Source: Heliopora coerulea
Lineage: Eukaryota; Cnidaria; Anthozoa; Scleralcyonacea; Helioporidae
Assembly: GCA_030142905.1 (NCBI GenBank)
Contig: JASJOG010000002.1
Coordinates: forward strand, 5,465,001-5,529,000
Direction of reading: 5' to 3'
Length of the DNA: 64,000 nucleotides
Shown here: piece by piece, positions 1-9,920 of the stretch
Numbering within the stretch: the first letter of the stretch is position 1
How the letters are laid out: each line of letters begins with the position of its first letter
The notes under the pieces: model-generated
What the model was told of the DNA's origin: nothing
The model's input: only the letters and a program-made list of their open reading frames with translations
The model's database searches: none
Made by a program: the position numbers and the translations under genes

Positions 1-1450
1 CCAGTGGAGAAACACCCAAGCAGTTGTCGATTGGTTTTGCAACTTATAAGACAAGCAATCCCTTTCTTTCCTAGTCTTTGATATTATTGATTTTTACCCG
101 TCCATATCCGAACAGTTGCTGTTAAAAGCCTTAAATTTCGCTAACCAATTTGACACCATTTCCAGGCAAGAAAAAGAGGTCATTAATCACTCTAGAAAGT
201 CATTGTTGTTTGACAAAAATGAGCCTTGGACCAAGAAAGATAATGCTAACTTATTCGACGTCTCAAAGGGCAGTTTCGACAGGCAGAAGTTTGCGAACTA
301 ATCGGTCTACTTGCCCTTAGTAAACTTAACGAAAAATGCGATAAGAACAAGAGCATTGATCTATATTGAGACGATGGTTAGCCGCTATCCGACATGGAGG
401 TCCGAGATCAGGGGACAGGATTCGCAAGATGTTTTGTGAAGTTTTTCCAAATTAGGACTTAAGATAACAGCCCAAGCGAATTTGCACGTTGTTAACTTTC
501 TAGATATCACCTTAAACTTAAAAAATGGCAAATATATGCCCTATAGAAAGCTAGGCGACCCCCCATGCTATGTCAACTCACAATCAAACCATCATCCAGC
601 AATCTTTAAACAATTACCAGCAGTGATTGGCAAGAGGGTTTCATCTTTATCATGCGACCTTGACGAATTCAATAAGGCAGTCCCTATTTACGACAGTGCT
701 CTGCGATCTAGTAGTTTTACCAGTAAACTAGAGTATTCTCATCCAGCTACACCATCTAAACATGCGAGACGTAACCGGAGTAGGAACATTTTATGGTTCA
801 ATCCGCCACATAGTATGAACGTCCGATCAAATGTAGGTAAACATTTCCTACTCCTACTCGATAAGCACTTCCCTGAGGACCACGTTCTAAGATCAGTCTT
901 CAACAGGAAAAACTTCAAGGTCAGGTACAGTTGTATGGACAATATGGGGACCATAGTCAAACAACACAACCCAAGAGTACTCAAGACAAGCGACATAAAC
1001 AAAAATAATACTCAGCGTAATTACCGCAAGAAAGCCCACTGTCCTCTGAACGGTGCATGTCTCACACCAGGCACCGTCTACCAAGCCACTGTCACTCCCA
1101 GGAATCGAACCCCGAGGATATACATAGGAATGACGAAACATGACTTTAAAACACGATACCGAAACCATAACCTTTCATTTAATAACAGGAGATACTCCGG
1201 TAGCTATACATTATCGAAGTTCGTCTGGGAATTGAAAGAGTCCAACACATAATTTTCAATCGACTGGGCAATTGTTAAACGTGCAAATGCATATAGAAGT
1301 GATAGAAAGACTTGTAACTTGTGCTTAGCTGAGAAAATCTGCATTATAAATGCAGACAAAAACTTACTGTTGAACAAAAGATCTGAATTGTCAACTAAGT
1401 GTCGTCACCAGAACAAACTTTATGCTTTAATGTCAAGCTTCGTAATAACT
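1..1450 (+). pseudogene. Penelope-like element A (RT + GIY-YIG), decayed
   Basis: A reverse transcriptase fragment begins at the window edge. Motif A reads FDIIDFYPSIS at about 77-110 and the expected YxDD box is broken by stops near 360-375. A long frame at 482-1252 covers the RT C-terminus (NFLDITLNL, SNHHP, then a Cys-rich CPLNGAC segment) and a GIY-YIG nuclease start (YIGMT, FKTRYRNH). A TAA at 1249-1251 interrupts the domain, whose homology resumes in frame to about 1441 (IDWAIVKRANAY, TCNLCLAEK). The order RT, then zinc-binding segment, then GIY-YIG is the known PLE order. At least three stops make it inactive. It runs off the left edge, so the N-terminus is not visible. Confidence 0.85.
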
Positions 1451-1549
1451 TTTAGTCTGATTATCGCCTTTGAGCGTGAAACTCGGGCTACTTTTATTGT
1501 AAATAGGTTTAAGTTTTATCAAGTTTTTATCTCCATGTTATAGTCTTTA

Positions 1550-1598
1550 ACTTTATATATACATATATGTATATATATATACAGTATATATATATTCA
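1550..1598. repeat. (TA)n tract between two convergent PLE 3' ends
   Basis: TA-rich dinucleotide run (atatatacatatatgtatatatatatacagtata-type). PLE A points into it from the left and PLE B (minus strand) from the right. Other PLE ends in this window also abut (TA)n, so it is probably an insertion target rather than a random microsatellite. Confidence 0.8.
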
Positions 1599-1599
1599 G

Positions 1600-2715
1600 C
1601 TAAAACTCTAAAATGTCTTCAATAAAAATCTACGTTTCGAGGTACTGCCTCTTTGTCAAGATACAAACATTGCAAGCTTTATGTCCCTATGCATACTGTT
1701 TGTACAAATGAATTAAAAATTAAAATCATAAACTAATTATCATAAATTACAAAAAGTCTCTACTGTTAAGTCTGAGGAGAATAAATGAATTTAGTTTATA
1801 CGCCCAAAACCCCTACCTTCTTGTAGGATCTTTCTCATCAGTTATATGAATTATCATTACATTTAAATCTTTCATATGATTATGATCATATTGGGAAAAA
1901 TGCGCATACAGATGTTCACTCGGTTTACCCCTCTGGCCTCTTGCATATCTATTAATACTGTTTTTATGATTGCTAAATGCCTTTCTAAATGCCGTAATCG
2001 TACTTCCATCATAAATCTTTGAACATATTTTACATTTTATAATATAAATAACCCCTTGCCAGTCACAATCAAAAGCAAAATTAATAAAATATATCTTCTC
2101 TCCTGAACCAAATACATTTCCTTCATTTACATATTGACAAATCTGGCACCTAGGTTTTCCTCACCGTTTCATCCAACTACGCTTTTTTTGCTTACCCTTA
2201 GTTTCGATTTAACCGGAACATCTTTTAAATTTCTTTTTCATTTAAATGATAATATAGGCCTTTCTTCAAAAATCTTTCTCATATCATTCGAAGCATGTAA
2301 AACTGGCCAAAACGAATCGATAACCTTACCAAACCCCCCTTAACACTGGATGAAATTCCATAACTAATGGAACTCCATCCCTATTACTTTTAATTCCTTT
2401 AATATCCTGACAAAGGAGGTTATTTCTATATTTCTCTTTGGCCTTTCTAAACTGAAGATCTACAAGCTTCTCCTTAAATCCTCTTTTAATAAAGTGACCC
2501 CTTAATTCTCTTAATCTCTTCTCAAACGTTTCCTCAGAGTCACAAATTCGCCGAAATCTCAACGCTTGCCCATACGGAATTCCACGCTTTGCATGTCCCA
2601 TATGACACGATCTCTTATCGAAATACTGATGTGTATCAGTAGGTTTACTATACAAATCCATAGTAATTGTTTTATCATGTAAATGAACCATCTCATGAGC
2701 AAAACACAAAGGAAG
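1600..2715 (-). pseudogene. Penelope-like element B, 5'-truncated, decayed
   Basis: Minus-strand frame 2326-2709 carries the region after the RT core: LYSKPTDTHQYF, IPYGQALR, RRIC and LVMEFHPVL, typical of Penelope/Poseidon-type PLEs. After a frameshift near 2330, the minus strand at about 2160-1800 encodes a Cys-rich stretch (KPRCQICQY) and a GIY-YIG nuclease (GVIYI, KIYDGSTITAF, then NHKNS), ending with the usual C-terminal segment near 1750. The second Tyr/Val of the YVGST box is YDGST here. It is the same family as the PLE at 56.3-57.7 kb (QRG..EHLYAHF shared) but more diverged. A stop lies after DPTRR. Confidence 0.8.
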
Positions 2716-2924
2716 TCAGTACCGAGACGTAGTTTGGATATCTGATCTTAATTAGCATAAAATTTCGTCAAATTTAAACACAATTTTCTCTTTATACACG
2801 GATTCGTCGAATACGAACACAAATTCGTCAGTGTTTGGATATCTAATGAAACACTCCTTCTCCGTGCATGATATATTACATAACATCTACTGTAAATATG
2901 CCTTTGTCACAGACCAAGCTCAGG

Positions 2925-3165
2925 TATATTTGATTGTATGATGATAATCATAAACATATTTCAAACATTCTTTCAACTTGATACACGACTCCTTCTGTTT
3001 GGCATTTTCCAGCAAGCGGACACGATTCTTTCTGGCGGCAATTACACTCTCTGGTGGTAGATGGGTTGGTTTGATTGAGTGAAAAAAGTTTGAGTGAAAA
3101 TCTTTAATGAGGTAAGCCAGATCACTCATACAGTGCTTTTCATCTGGGACCTACACTGTACAATA
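2925..3165 (-). pseudogene. PLE zinc-binding segment (downstream part of PLE C)
   Basis: One minus-strand frame reads ECNCRQKESCPLAGKCQTEG, followed by VVYQVE. This is the Cys-rich motif that precedes the GIY-YIG domain in PLEs like A (compare HCPLNGAC..TVYQATV in PLE A). The preceding residues (MSDLAYLIKDFHSN) fit in another frame, so a frameshift separates them. The GIY-YIG part beyond 2925 is not recognisable. It may be the downstream remainder of the PLE whose RT lies at 7548-7867, separated by LINE-1; that link is inferred. Confidence 0.6.
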
Positions 3166-3380
3166 TACTAAATCAATACTATACTATACCTAAACTGAAC
3201 AATTAAATAAACAATATTTACAAAAATAAGTAAAGTTCTTTCTTAAAAATGTGAAATTCCTTAGTAGCTCTCTTTGAGGGTTCAACTTTGTTCCAATCAT
3301 CAGATGCGTGTGATAATACTGTCCAATGACCCCAGCGTCGTCTAGACAAAGGTTTCCTGATATTCTCCTTGTTCTTAGTT

Positions 3381-3759
3381 ATGGGAGGAGAAAAGATCTT
3401 GTCGAGAAAAATACTTAGGCAGCGGTCAAAAAGAGCGACGGGGTAACCATTGTTAACAAAAAATTCTTTAAGTTTAAGGACCTCAGAATGAAATATATGA
3501 TAGGATAAGCATATTCTAAAATATCGGTTAAGCAATGAGTAAATAAGACCACGTTTGAACGATAATGGGATAAAACTATCATTACACAAAACTATCATTA
3601 CTCATTGCTCAACCGATATTTTAGAATATGCTTATCCTATCATATATTTCATTCTGAGGTCCTTAAACTTAAAGAATTTTTTGTTAACAGTGGTTACCCC
3701 GTCGCTCTTTTTGACCGCTGCCTAAGTATTTTTCTCGACAAGATCTTTTCTCCTCCCAT
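3381..3759. repeat. Palindrome: 159-bp inverted repeat with 61-nt spacer
   Basis: 3381-3539 is the near-exact reverse complement of 3601-3759, with very few mismatches seen (for example aatggttac versus agtggttac). Both arms encode the same PLE segment from NRYFRICL to DKIFSPPI. The spacer 3540-3600 holds a short direct repeat, aaaactatcatta, twice. Confidence 0.9.
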
Positions 3760-4480
3760 TAACAATATCACTGTCCCTAAACGTGTTGTCTATTTCTGCC
3801 TCCCTTTTACCGGTGCTCATTCTTTACAAATCCGAACCAAGCTCATCAAACTTGTTTCTTCCTGCCTCCCTCAAATAGACCTTCGTGTCATATTAAAACC
3901 TGGTAAACGTCTTTCTACCTTCTTCCAGTTCAAAGACCCTATTCCCAAGTTTCTGAAATCGCATGTAGTTTATCAATTTAAGTGTCAATGCTGCGCAGCG
4001 TTGTATATTGGACAAACACGCCGTCACCTACACACGCGTATTTCAGAACACATGGGAATTTCGCCTTTGACTGGCAAGAAATTTTCACATCCTTCACGAT
4101 CTAGCATTCTTACACATTCAACCCAAACTAGCCACTCCATCTCCTTTCATGACTTCTCTATTCTTTCCTCTTGCAATTCACCCTTTGAATTACTTATCAG
4201 AGAAAGTCTACTCATCAATAAACATAAACCTTCTCTTAATGAAAACATCACTTCCGTTCCGCTTGCCTTACTTTAATTCTCTCACTCCTCTACTTGTCTC
4301 GTCTCACCTTTCACCTCCCTTATTCTCATTGGCTTTAATCCTATTGTGATACCTTCTGTAATTATAAATATCTTAATATTTCCATCTGTAATTACTTTGA
4401 AAATGTTGCGCGTCGGCAACGAAACGTCAGTGAACTTCTATTAAACTTTATTCGTGTGTTTCTGTCTATTCCTGAATGAT
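3381..4480 (+). mobile_element. Penelope-like element D inserted in LINE-1
   Basis: Frame 3605-4276 (223 aa) begins in the post-RT region (LNRYFRICLSYHIFHSEVLK, LKEFFVN.GYPVALFDR) and runs into a GIY-YIG nuclease (VVYQFKCQCCAALYIGQTRR, HLHTRISEHMGIS) with the catalytic first Tyr and the R..H block present. It is 5'-truncated and open to its stop. Left of it, 3381-3539 repeats the first 159 bp in inverted orientation. The 3' untranslated part ends after GAAACGTC at 4421-4428. LINE-1 coding resumes on both sides. The right boundary is approximate. Confidence 0.75.
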
Positions 4481-6054
4481 GACATTACATCTCCGAATTT
4501 TGAGCTGGGCTCTCATCTTCATTTTACGTCTATGTACTGATTTATTAAATATTGGATTAAAGTCGTACTAAGTAAGGCCATTAATACATTTGTACACAAG
4601 ATTTACTCGATGCCTCGATCGTCGTCGATCTAATGTGATCCAACCCAATTTAGTTAGTGCATTAGTAGCCGAAGAAAAATATGGCAGATCTAGGATCTCC
4701 CTAGCTGACTTATTATGTAACACCTGTAAATATTGCATTAAAGTACTATTGCCCCGGTCTCCCCACACTACATCGCAATAACCAAAGAGGAGTAGTATAA
4801 AAGAATTGAAAAGAAGTACCCTAGTACTAACAGGGAGATAAGCCTTAATTCTTCTAAATAAACTCAGTTTTTTTAGTATTTGCTTACTTATATAGTTAAC
4901 GTGATCATCCCAGGTAAGATAGTAATTTATAATAACACCTAAATATTTAAAAGAATTACACGCCTTAAGACATTCTCCGGATATGTCAATGCTAACTGGA
5001 TCTATAGAATTTAACTTCCTTGAACTACCAATCAGCATAAACTTAGTCTTTTTAACATTCAGTGTTAATTTATTTTGTTGAAACTATCGTGTAACATTTG
5101 ATAAATCAATATTAAGAACATCCTTCAAGTCGTCCACATTTTTCGAAGTGTATTACAGGACAGTATCATCCGTATATAAGGTAACAGTCCCTTTTTCAAG
5201 ACAGTTTGGAAGATCATTTATGTAAACTGAAAACAATAATGGTCCCATAATAGAACCTTGGGGACTCCCACTGATATTCTTGCTTGATCAGACAAATAGT
5301 GTTGATAGAACGTTGCTTGTAAACGATTATCTAGATACGACTCAAACCAGGACACAGCAGCATCACACAGGCCATAGCGAAATAATTTCCGTAACAGGAT
5401 TGAATGGTCCACCGTATCAAAGGCTTTAGTCAGATCCAAGAAGACCACACCTGACAATAGGCAATTATCCATATTAATTAATATCGAGTCAGTAAAATGA
5501 CCGACTGCCATAGTTGTCGATGATTTTGGTTTAAACCCAAATTGCCTCTCAGTTAAAATCTTGTTCTGCGTCATGAACTGCCTTTTCCAATATTTTACTC
5601 AAGACGGGCAGAACAGAAACTGGGCGATAGTTCGATGGATCTGACTGCTTACCCGTTTTAAAAATTGCTGTAACCTTTGCATTTTTCCAAATAGATGGAA
5701 ATAAAGATTCGTTTAGGGATTTGTTAAAAAGGCTTGTAATGGAAGGTATTACGGCTTCAACTGAGTCCTTTAGCACACGAATACTGACTTTGTCCAATCC
5801 TATAGCCTTATTAGCCTTCAGATTCTGTAATTGATTCCTCACAAATGACTGTGAAATCTCTTTAAAACAGAATGTTGGTGATACATCGGTCATGTAATCG
5901 TTGACATTAAGATCAGATGTTATGAACAATTGAGAGAGTTTTTTTCCGATATTCATGAAGAAATTATTCAGTGCAGAGGCAATACCTTGAGGGGTAGTGA
6001 ATATAACACTATCACATTAAATACAATTAATCGGTTCTAAAATGTTCTTACTAG

Positions 6055-7050
6055 TGTTAAATAAGAGGTGTAGTTAGCTCAGTAGAGTCACGTTTTAGGC
6101 GAGGTAACGGGATCTTTACTGGAATCACCAAAACAACGTACAATGGCTAATGGTTTATAAATGTTTGATAACTGTTCAGTTCAGCTAGTAGTTCTTCCGA
6201 GTCTGAGTTCTCTTCTACTGGCTTCTCAGCTCTGCTTTATCTGCTCCTCTCTTCTGCTATCTCTGTGGGCTCCCCTTTTCTGCTCTCTTCTGTTGTTGTC
6301 TGCCGTCTACTGTTGTTGTCTACTCTCTCCTGTTGTTGTCTGCTCTCTCCTGTTGTTGTCTGCTCTCTCCTCTGTTGGAAAAGTAGCGTCTCTTTTTATG
6401 CTTTTGGTGGGCAGTTTTGGTTGACAGTGAGTGACATTAGAAGTCAACCAATCAGATACATTCTGACCAAGTCTCTCCCTCTGCCGGGCGATAGCGTTGT
6501 TTGGAATGTAACATAATTAACAAGGATGTTTGAAAAAGATTTTCCAGTACTAAATGTATATGTTCTTTGTAAAAGTATAATGGTAAAATCAGAATATACT
6601 AATTCTTATCTCAGGTATGTTATTTCACAGTTTCACATCATATTTCGAGTTCAAATCTAATCTGAATAGGATTTCATCATACCTGGAATTCAGCAAGGTA
6701 TTCAATCAATATAGGCGGGACTAATACAAACCAGAGCAAGAATTTAACAATACCAACTTGTACCTTGACCTTACATTCGATAACGTAGACAGAAACCTTT
6801 TAAGCCAGATTGGTAACTGACATTTTCGAGAGGACTAATTATGGTGCTGGTTACAAAAATAAGATAACAACTTCACATGTCTAAAAGTAGACAAAATTCA
6901 AACAAACGTTACAACTTTTGTGATGCGATCGTCTACCTATTCATAGCAGCTATTTTCAAAATAGATTACGTTGACGTTTTATAGATTTCATTTAGTTCAT
7001 AATAAATTGCAGACCATTAAGTTAGTTGATGGAATGTGTGTTTCATAACA
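6055..7050. mobile_element. Solo LTR (family S), copy 1, with 4-bp target duplication
   Basis: 996 bp beginning TGTTAAATAAGAGG and ending TTTCATAACA (TG...CA), flanked by ctag at 6051-6054 and 7051-7054. A second copy with the same termini lies at 28920-29857. The insertion splits LINE-1 coding sequence, which resumes on the other side (VEQVLPS then KNILEPIN on the minus strand). No internal retrotransposon domain was seen, so this is what LTR-LTR recombination would leave. The strand of transcription is not established. Confidence 0.75.
6288..6372 (+). repeat. Tandem about 20-bp repeat inside solo LTR
   Basis: About four imperfect copies of a unit resembling ctctcctgttgttgtctg. The copy of this LTR at 28.9 kb has a contracted, diverged version, so the array is a variable part of the LTR. 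Confidence 0.7.
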
Positions 7051-7475
7051 CTAGGCAAAACTTGTTCTACACCACTCCATAGCTTCGAGCTGTTTGTTTT
7101 GCTCTCCTCGATGAGTTTTGTGTAGTAGTCCGATTTAGCTTTTTTGATCCCTTTACGCACAAGGTTTCGATAATTGCGAAACTTGTTCCAATGATAACCA
7201 GATTTTGAACCGTAAGTTTTCCTGCGATGGAAATCTCTTTCTTTCATCAACTCAGACACCTCAGTCGTCATCCAAGGAGTACGATGGCCTCGCACTCGTC
7301 ACTTTTTAATTTGGGCATAAATCTCAGCCACATCATTAAAAAGTTTCGTATCATTCGAGAGCAATAGTATGATATTAAAAAGATACTTTGACTGTGAAAC
7401 ATGTCTCCCCAAGTTTGTTGCCATTCGACGACATTTAGCTCTCGTAGCCAAGTCATGCGAACCAATTCGCATGAA

Positions 7476-7547
7476 TTTTGAAAGAATTTCCTGAAAGAAT
7501 TACCTGAAAGAATTTCCTGAAAGAATTACCTGAAAGAATTTCTTTGG
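7476..7547 (+). repeat. 14-bp tandem repeat at LINE-1 / PLE junction
   Basis: Alternating units tgaaagaatttcc and tgaaagaattacc, about five copies. It lies exactly where LINE-1 homology ends and PLE C homology begins on the minus strand. Confidence 0.8.
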
Positions 7548-7867
7548 CGAGTAAATGCTTGTTGTGCGATACGATGATGCTTGCCATGTTCGGCATGAGG
7601 AAATGTTAGACAATCTTCTGTTGATAGCTTATGGTATGCTGCGGAGTATTGATGGTGGGTGGTTACTGTGGCGGTTAACATATTGTGGGACGTTCCCTGG
7701 TTTCGTGAATGGCTTGTAGCTTCCAGATATTAAATCTAGTGTGATGTCTAGATAGTCTACATGTTTCTTGTTTGCTTCGATGATTAGTTTCAGATTGGGG
7801 TCACTAAAGGTTTTGCAAATATGCTTCTTATAGTTTTCTATTTCTCTTGGCGTTTTGTTGAATGCGG
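7548..7867 (-). pseudogene. PLE C, RT C-terminal part
   Basis: Minus-strand translation reads [15 protein letters not shown], then [17 protein letters not shown], then [11 protein letters not shown] and INRRLSNIS. This matches the corresponding part of PLE A (NFLDITLNL, YMPYRKL, SNHHP). One stop follows RSIP. The catalytic box is missing because the copy starts downstream of it, at a palindrome. Confidence 0.75.
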
Positions 7868-7952
7868 CTAGTCCGTCGTCTCTTTATAGCCCCCGCATTC
7901 AACAAAACGCCAAGAGAAATAGAAAACTATAAGAAGCATATTTGCAAAACCT
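7808..7952. repeat. Palindrome: 60-bp inverted repeat with 25-nt spacer at PLE C 5' end
   Basis: 7808-7867 is the reverse complement of 7893-7952 with no mismatch seen. The spacer is 7868-7892. Both arms carry the PLE segment around [15 protein letters not shown]. The right arm then switches to unrelated sequence. Confidence 0.9.
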
Positions 7953-9848
7953 CATCAGGTCACTATTGGCCGTTTTCCAACTGCTTTTCCCATCCACTCG
8001 GTAACCAGTCTTGGTACGAACCCTATTCACGTGAAAATGAATTTTCTGTACACTTAAATCAAAGCCAATTTTTATTTTTAACGTTTCGCGTCGAGCCTTG
8101 TTCCTCAATCAATAAGAATGGCATTTCAAAATTTCCAGTTTATGGAACAGCGGTGCGTTCGCTCGAACATGAGAGTTTCAATTCCGTTCTACTGCCTGAA
8201 TTCTTACGTTCGCGTTCGAAATTTAGGACAATTATTAAAGATTTTACATCATATTACATCGAGGACTATTCCGAAATACAATATGAGCATTACAGGTTCT
8301 CTTCGAATTAGCGTTAAGCTGTCTTGGGAATCTCGCTGGGCTTAAATCGAACAGCTGTCCGGTGAGTCCATAGAACCGAAAACCGAAACCTCACATGCCA
8401 TAAACTGATGAAATTCTAAATTAAAAACACAATGTTATTACGCTTGTTGTAAATTACGTCTGTGGGAACGGAATCCATTATGGTACACATGACCCATACT
8501 TATCGTTCAGATGCAGACAATTTCTGTGAACGTTTAGGCCCGAGTTTTGATGAGCTTAATGTTGTGTGTAAATTCCTCCTATTCCACCTTGTATTCTAAT
8601 CTGTAACACTTCCGAAACCTGACCGCTATCACATCCGACATTGGAACCACATGGCTTTCAGGCCTCTTTTATAACAGAATTTAACATTTCTTATTCATTT
8701 AATTTTCTATTCTCATGGGAATCAAAAAGCATACGAGCCAGAATACAATTTTTGTAATTTAACCAATAGCACGATAAACTGTGAGAAGGGCAGCTCATAC
8801 AAAGCGTCTTTCAAAATTAATTTTTTGTTGATTCTTGGAGTTTGTTCGAAAAAATTTATTCCAAAGTTTATATTTCCTGCTTCGTGATTTTGGCCATCTA
8901 ACGACACTATTTAATCTTTTTTAAAAACAAAGGCTATGAAATTGAGGTGTTGGACATACAATCTTTGATATTCCAATATTCAGTATTTTGACGTCAGTGT
9001 AGTACTTGTTGAATTTGGGTTACGCATGAATGCAAACAAGATGTACGAGACATTAAACGAAAACTATGCATCCCCCCTTATTAGTAAGTGGTGTCATTTA
9101 ATGGCATATCAGCACCTACGCGATTTTTTCGACGACCCAATTTAGGTTGTCTGGAAAATTGTAATTGATCCTAATATCACATCTTTTTTTGAATTCCACC
9201 TTAACTGTGATAGAACCTTTCCCTTTAACGAGTAAAATCGTCTGGTGTTATCCAGAGTGACATAATAGAAGACCTATCCCACCGGGAATCGATTAATTAT
9301 GATGGTTATATAAATTTCATGGAAACTCGATTTCGGCTTCTGCTGGACTCACAATGGACAGGCTGGTTGTGTTTACCTTAAAGTGACGGAGCCTTCGACT
9401 TTCAAGAAAAATACAGCTTTATTACGAAGGTTAATTTGGTTGTAGGTACAAGAGAAGTGTCCGTTTTCAGCGGCTGATCGATTAGAGTTCAATCACCGAT
9501 CGCCTCGAATCAGGATACCCTAGATCAGTTTAAACAAGTTGCAATCATTAAATGGTTGGGGAAACACTGTAACCCTGGGATTACGATTTAAGCCAAATCC
9601 CATTCCAATAACACAAAGAAACCTTGATGTAATCACATACTTTTGCATCAAGCACTTTAGAGTTTGGACCATCTATAACTGCACTCTCGTTTTCAACATA
9701 GACATGATTTTAATACGTTCAACGAATATTTGGCATTTACACTCATATGAAACGGAGTTTATATTTAATGAAGAGAATTTCCTAGTGTCACAATCGTATA
9801 TTTTAAGAACCGAACGGGACCAATTCCGAAAAAAATGCAACGCGTGGG
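7953..9848. other. Unassigned sequence
   Basis: No recognisable domain or RNA gene was seen. Open frames of 60-150 codons exist (for example plus strand to 8311) but have no family signature and begin in palindrome/PLE sequence. A segment at 9406-9512 recurs in diverged form at 11103-11201. Confidence 0.5.
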
Positions 9849-9920
9849 CCTCAGGTTGAGAATCAAATCTTGAACTATTCGAATCTAGTGCAGTGCTCTT
9901 CCAGCTGAGCTACGATCGCC
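9849..9920 (-). repeat. tRNA-like sequence (tRNA pseudogene or SINE head)
   Basis: On the minus strand it starts GGCGATCGTAGCTCAGCTGG, with a good internal A box and D-arm (TAGCTCAGCTGG, AGAGC), followed by CTGCACTAGATTCG. A weak B-box-like segment, ATTTGATTC, sits at the expected distance. The anticodon stem and T arm do not pair well, so a working tRNA is unlikely. A tRNA-derived SINE head is the more likely reading. Confidence 0.5.

Larger units (their letters stand above)
3166..7475 (-). mobile_element. LINE-1, CR1/Jockey-like non-LTR retrotransposon, interrupted and decayed
   Basis: The minus strand carries, in order: a linker after the endonuclease (7295-7055: GHRTPWMTTEVSELMKER, KKAKSDYYTKLIEES), RT N-terminus (5956-5560: KANKAIGLDKVSIRVLKDS, NYRPVSVLPVLSKILEK), RT palm (5574-5230: FLDLTKAFDTVDHSILLRKL), a gap covering the catalytic DD box, RT thumb and C-terminus (5038-4568: LGVIINYYLTWDDHVNYISK, CDVVWGD), and the extreme C-terminus (about 3370-3218: DDWNKVEPSKRATKEFHIFK). 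Two insertions split it: a solo LTR at 6055-7050 and a PLE at about 3381-4480. The APE-type endonuclease is absent, so the copy is 5'-truncated or lost that end. Many frameshifts; inactive. Confidence 0.75.

Noticed and set aside
6070..6100. tagctcagtagagtcacg as a tRNA A box
   Set aside because: It lies in the solo LTR, lacks a B box and occurs the same way in the second LTR copy.
7862..8311. 149-codon plus-strand frame as a gene
   Set aside because: It begins in the palindrome arm, antisense to PLE C, and the remainder shows no family signature.
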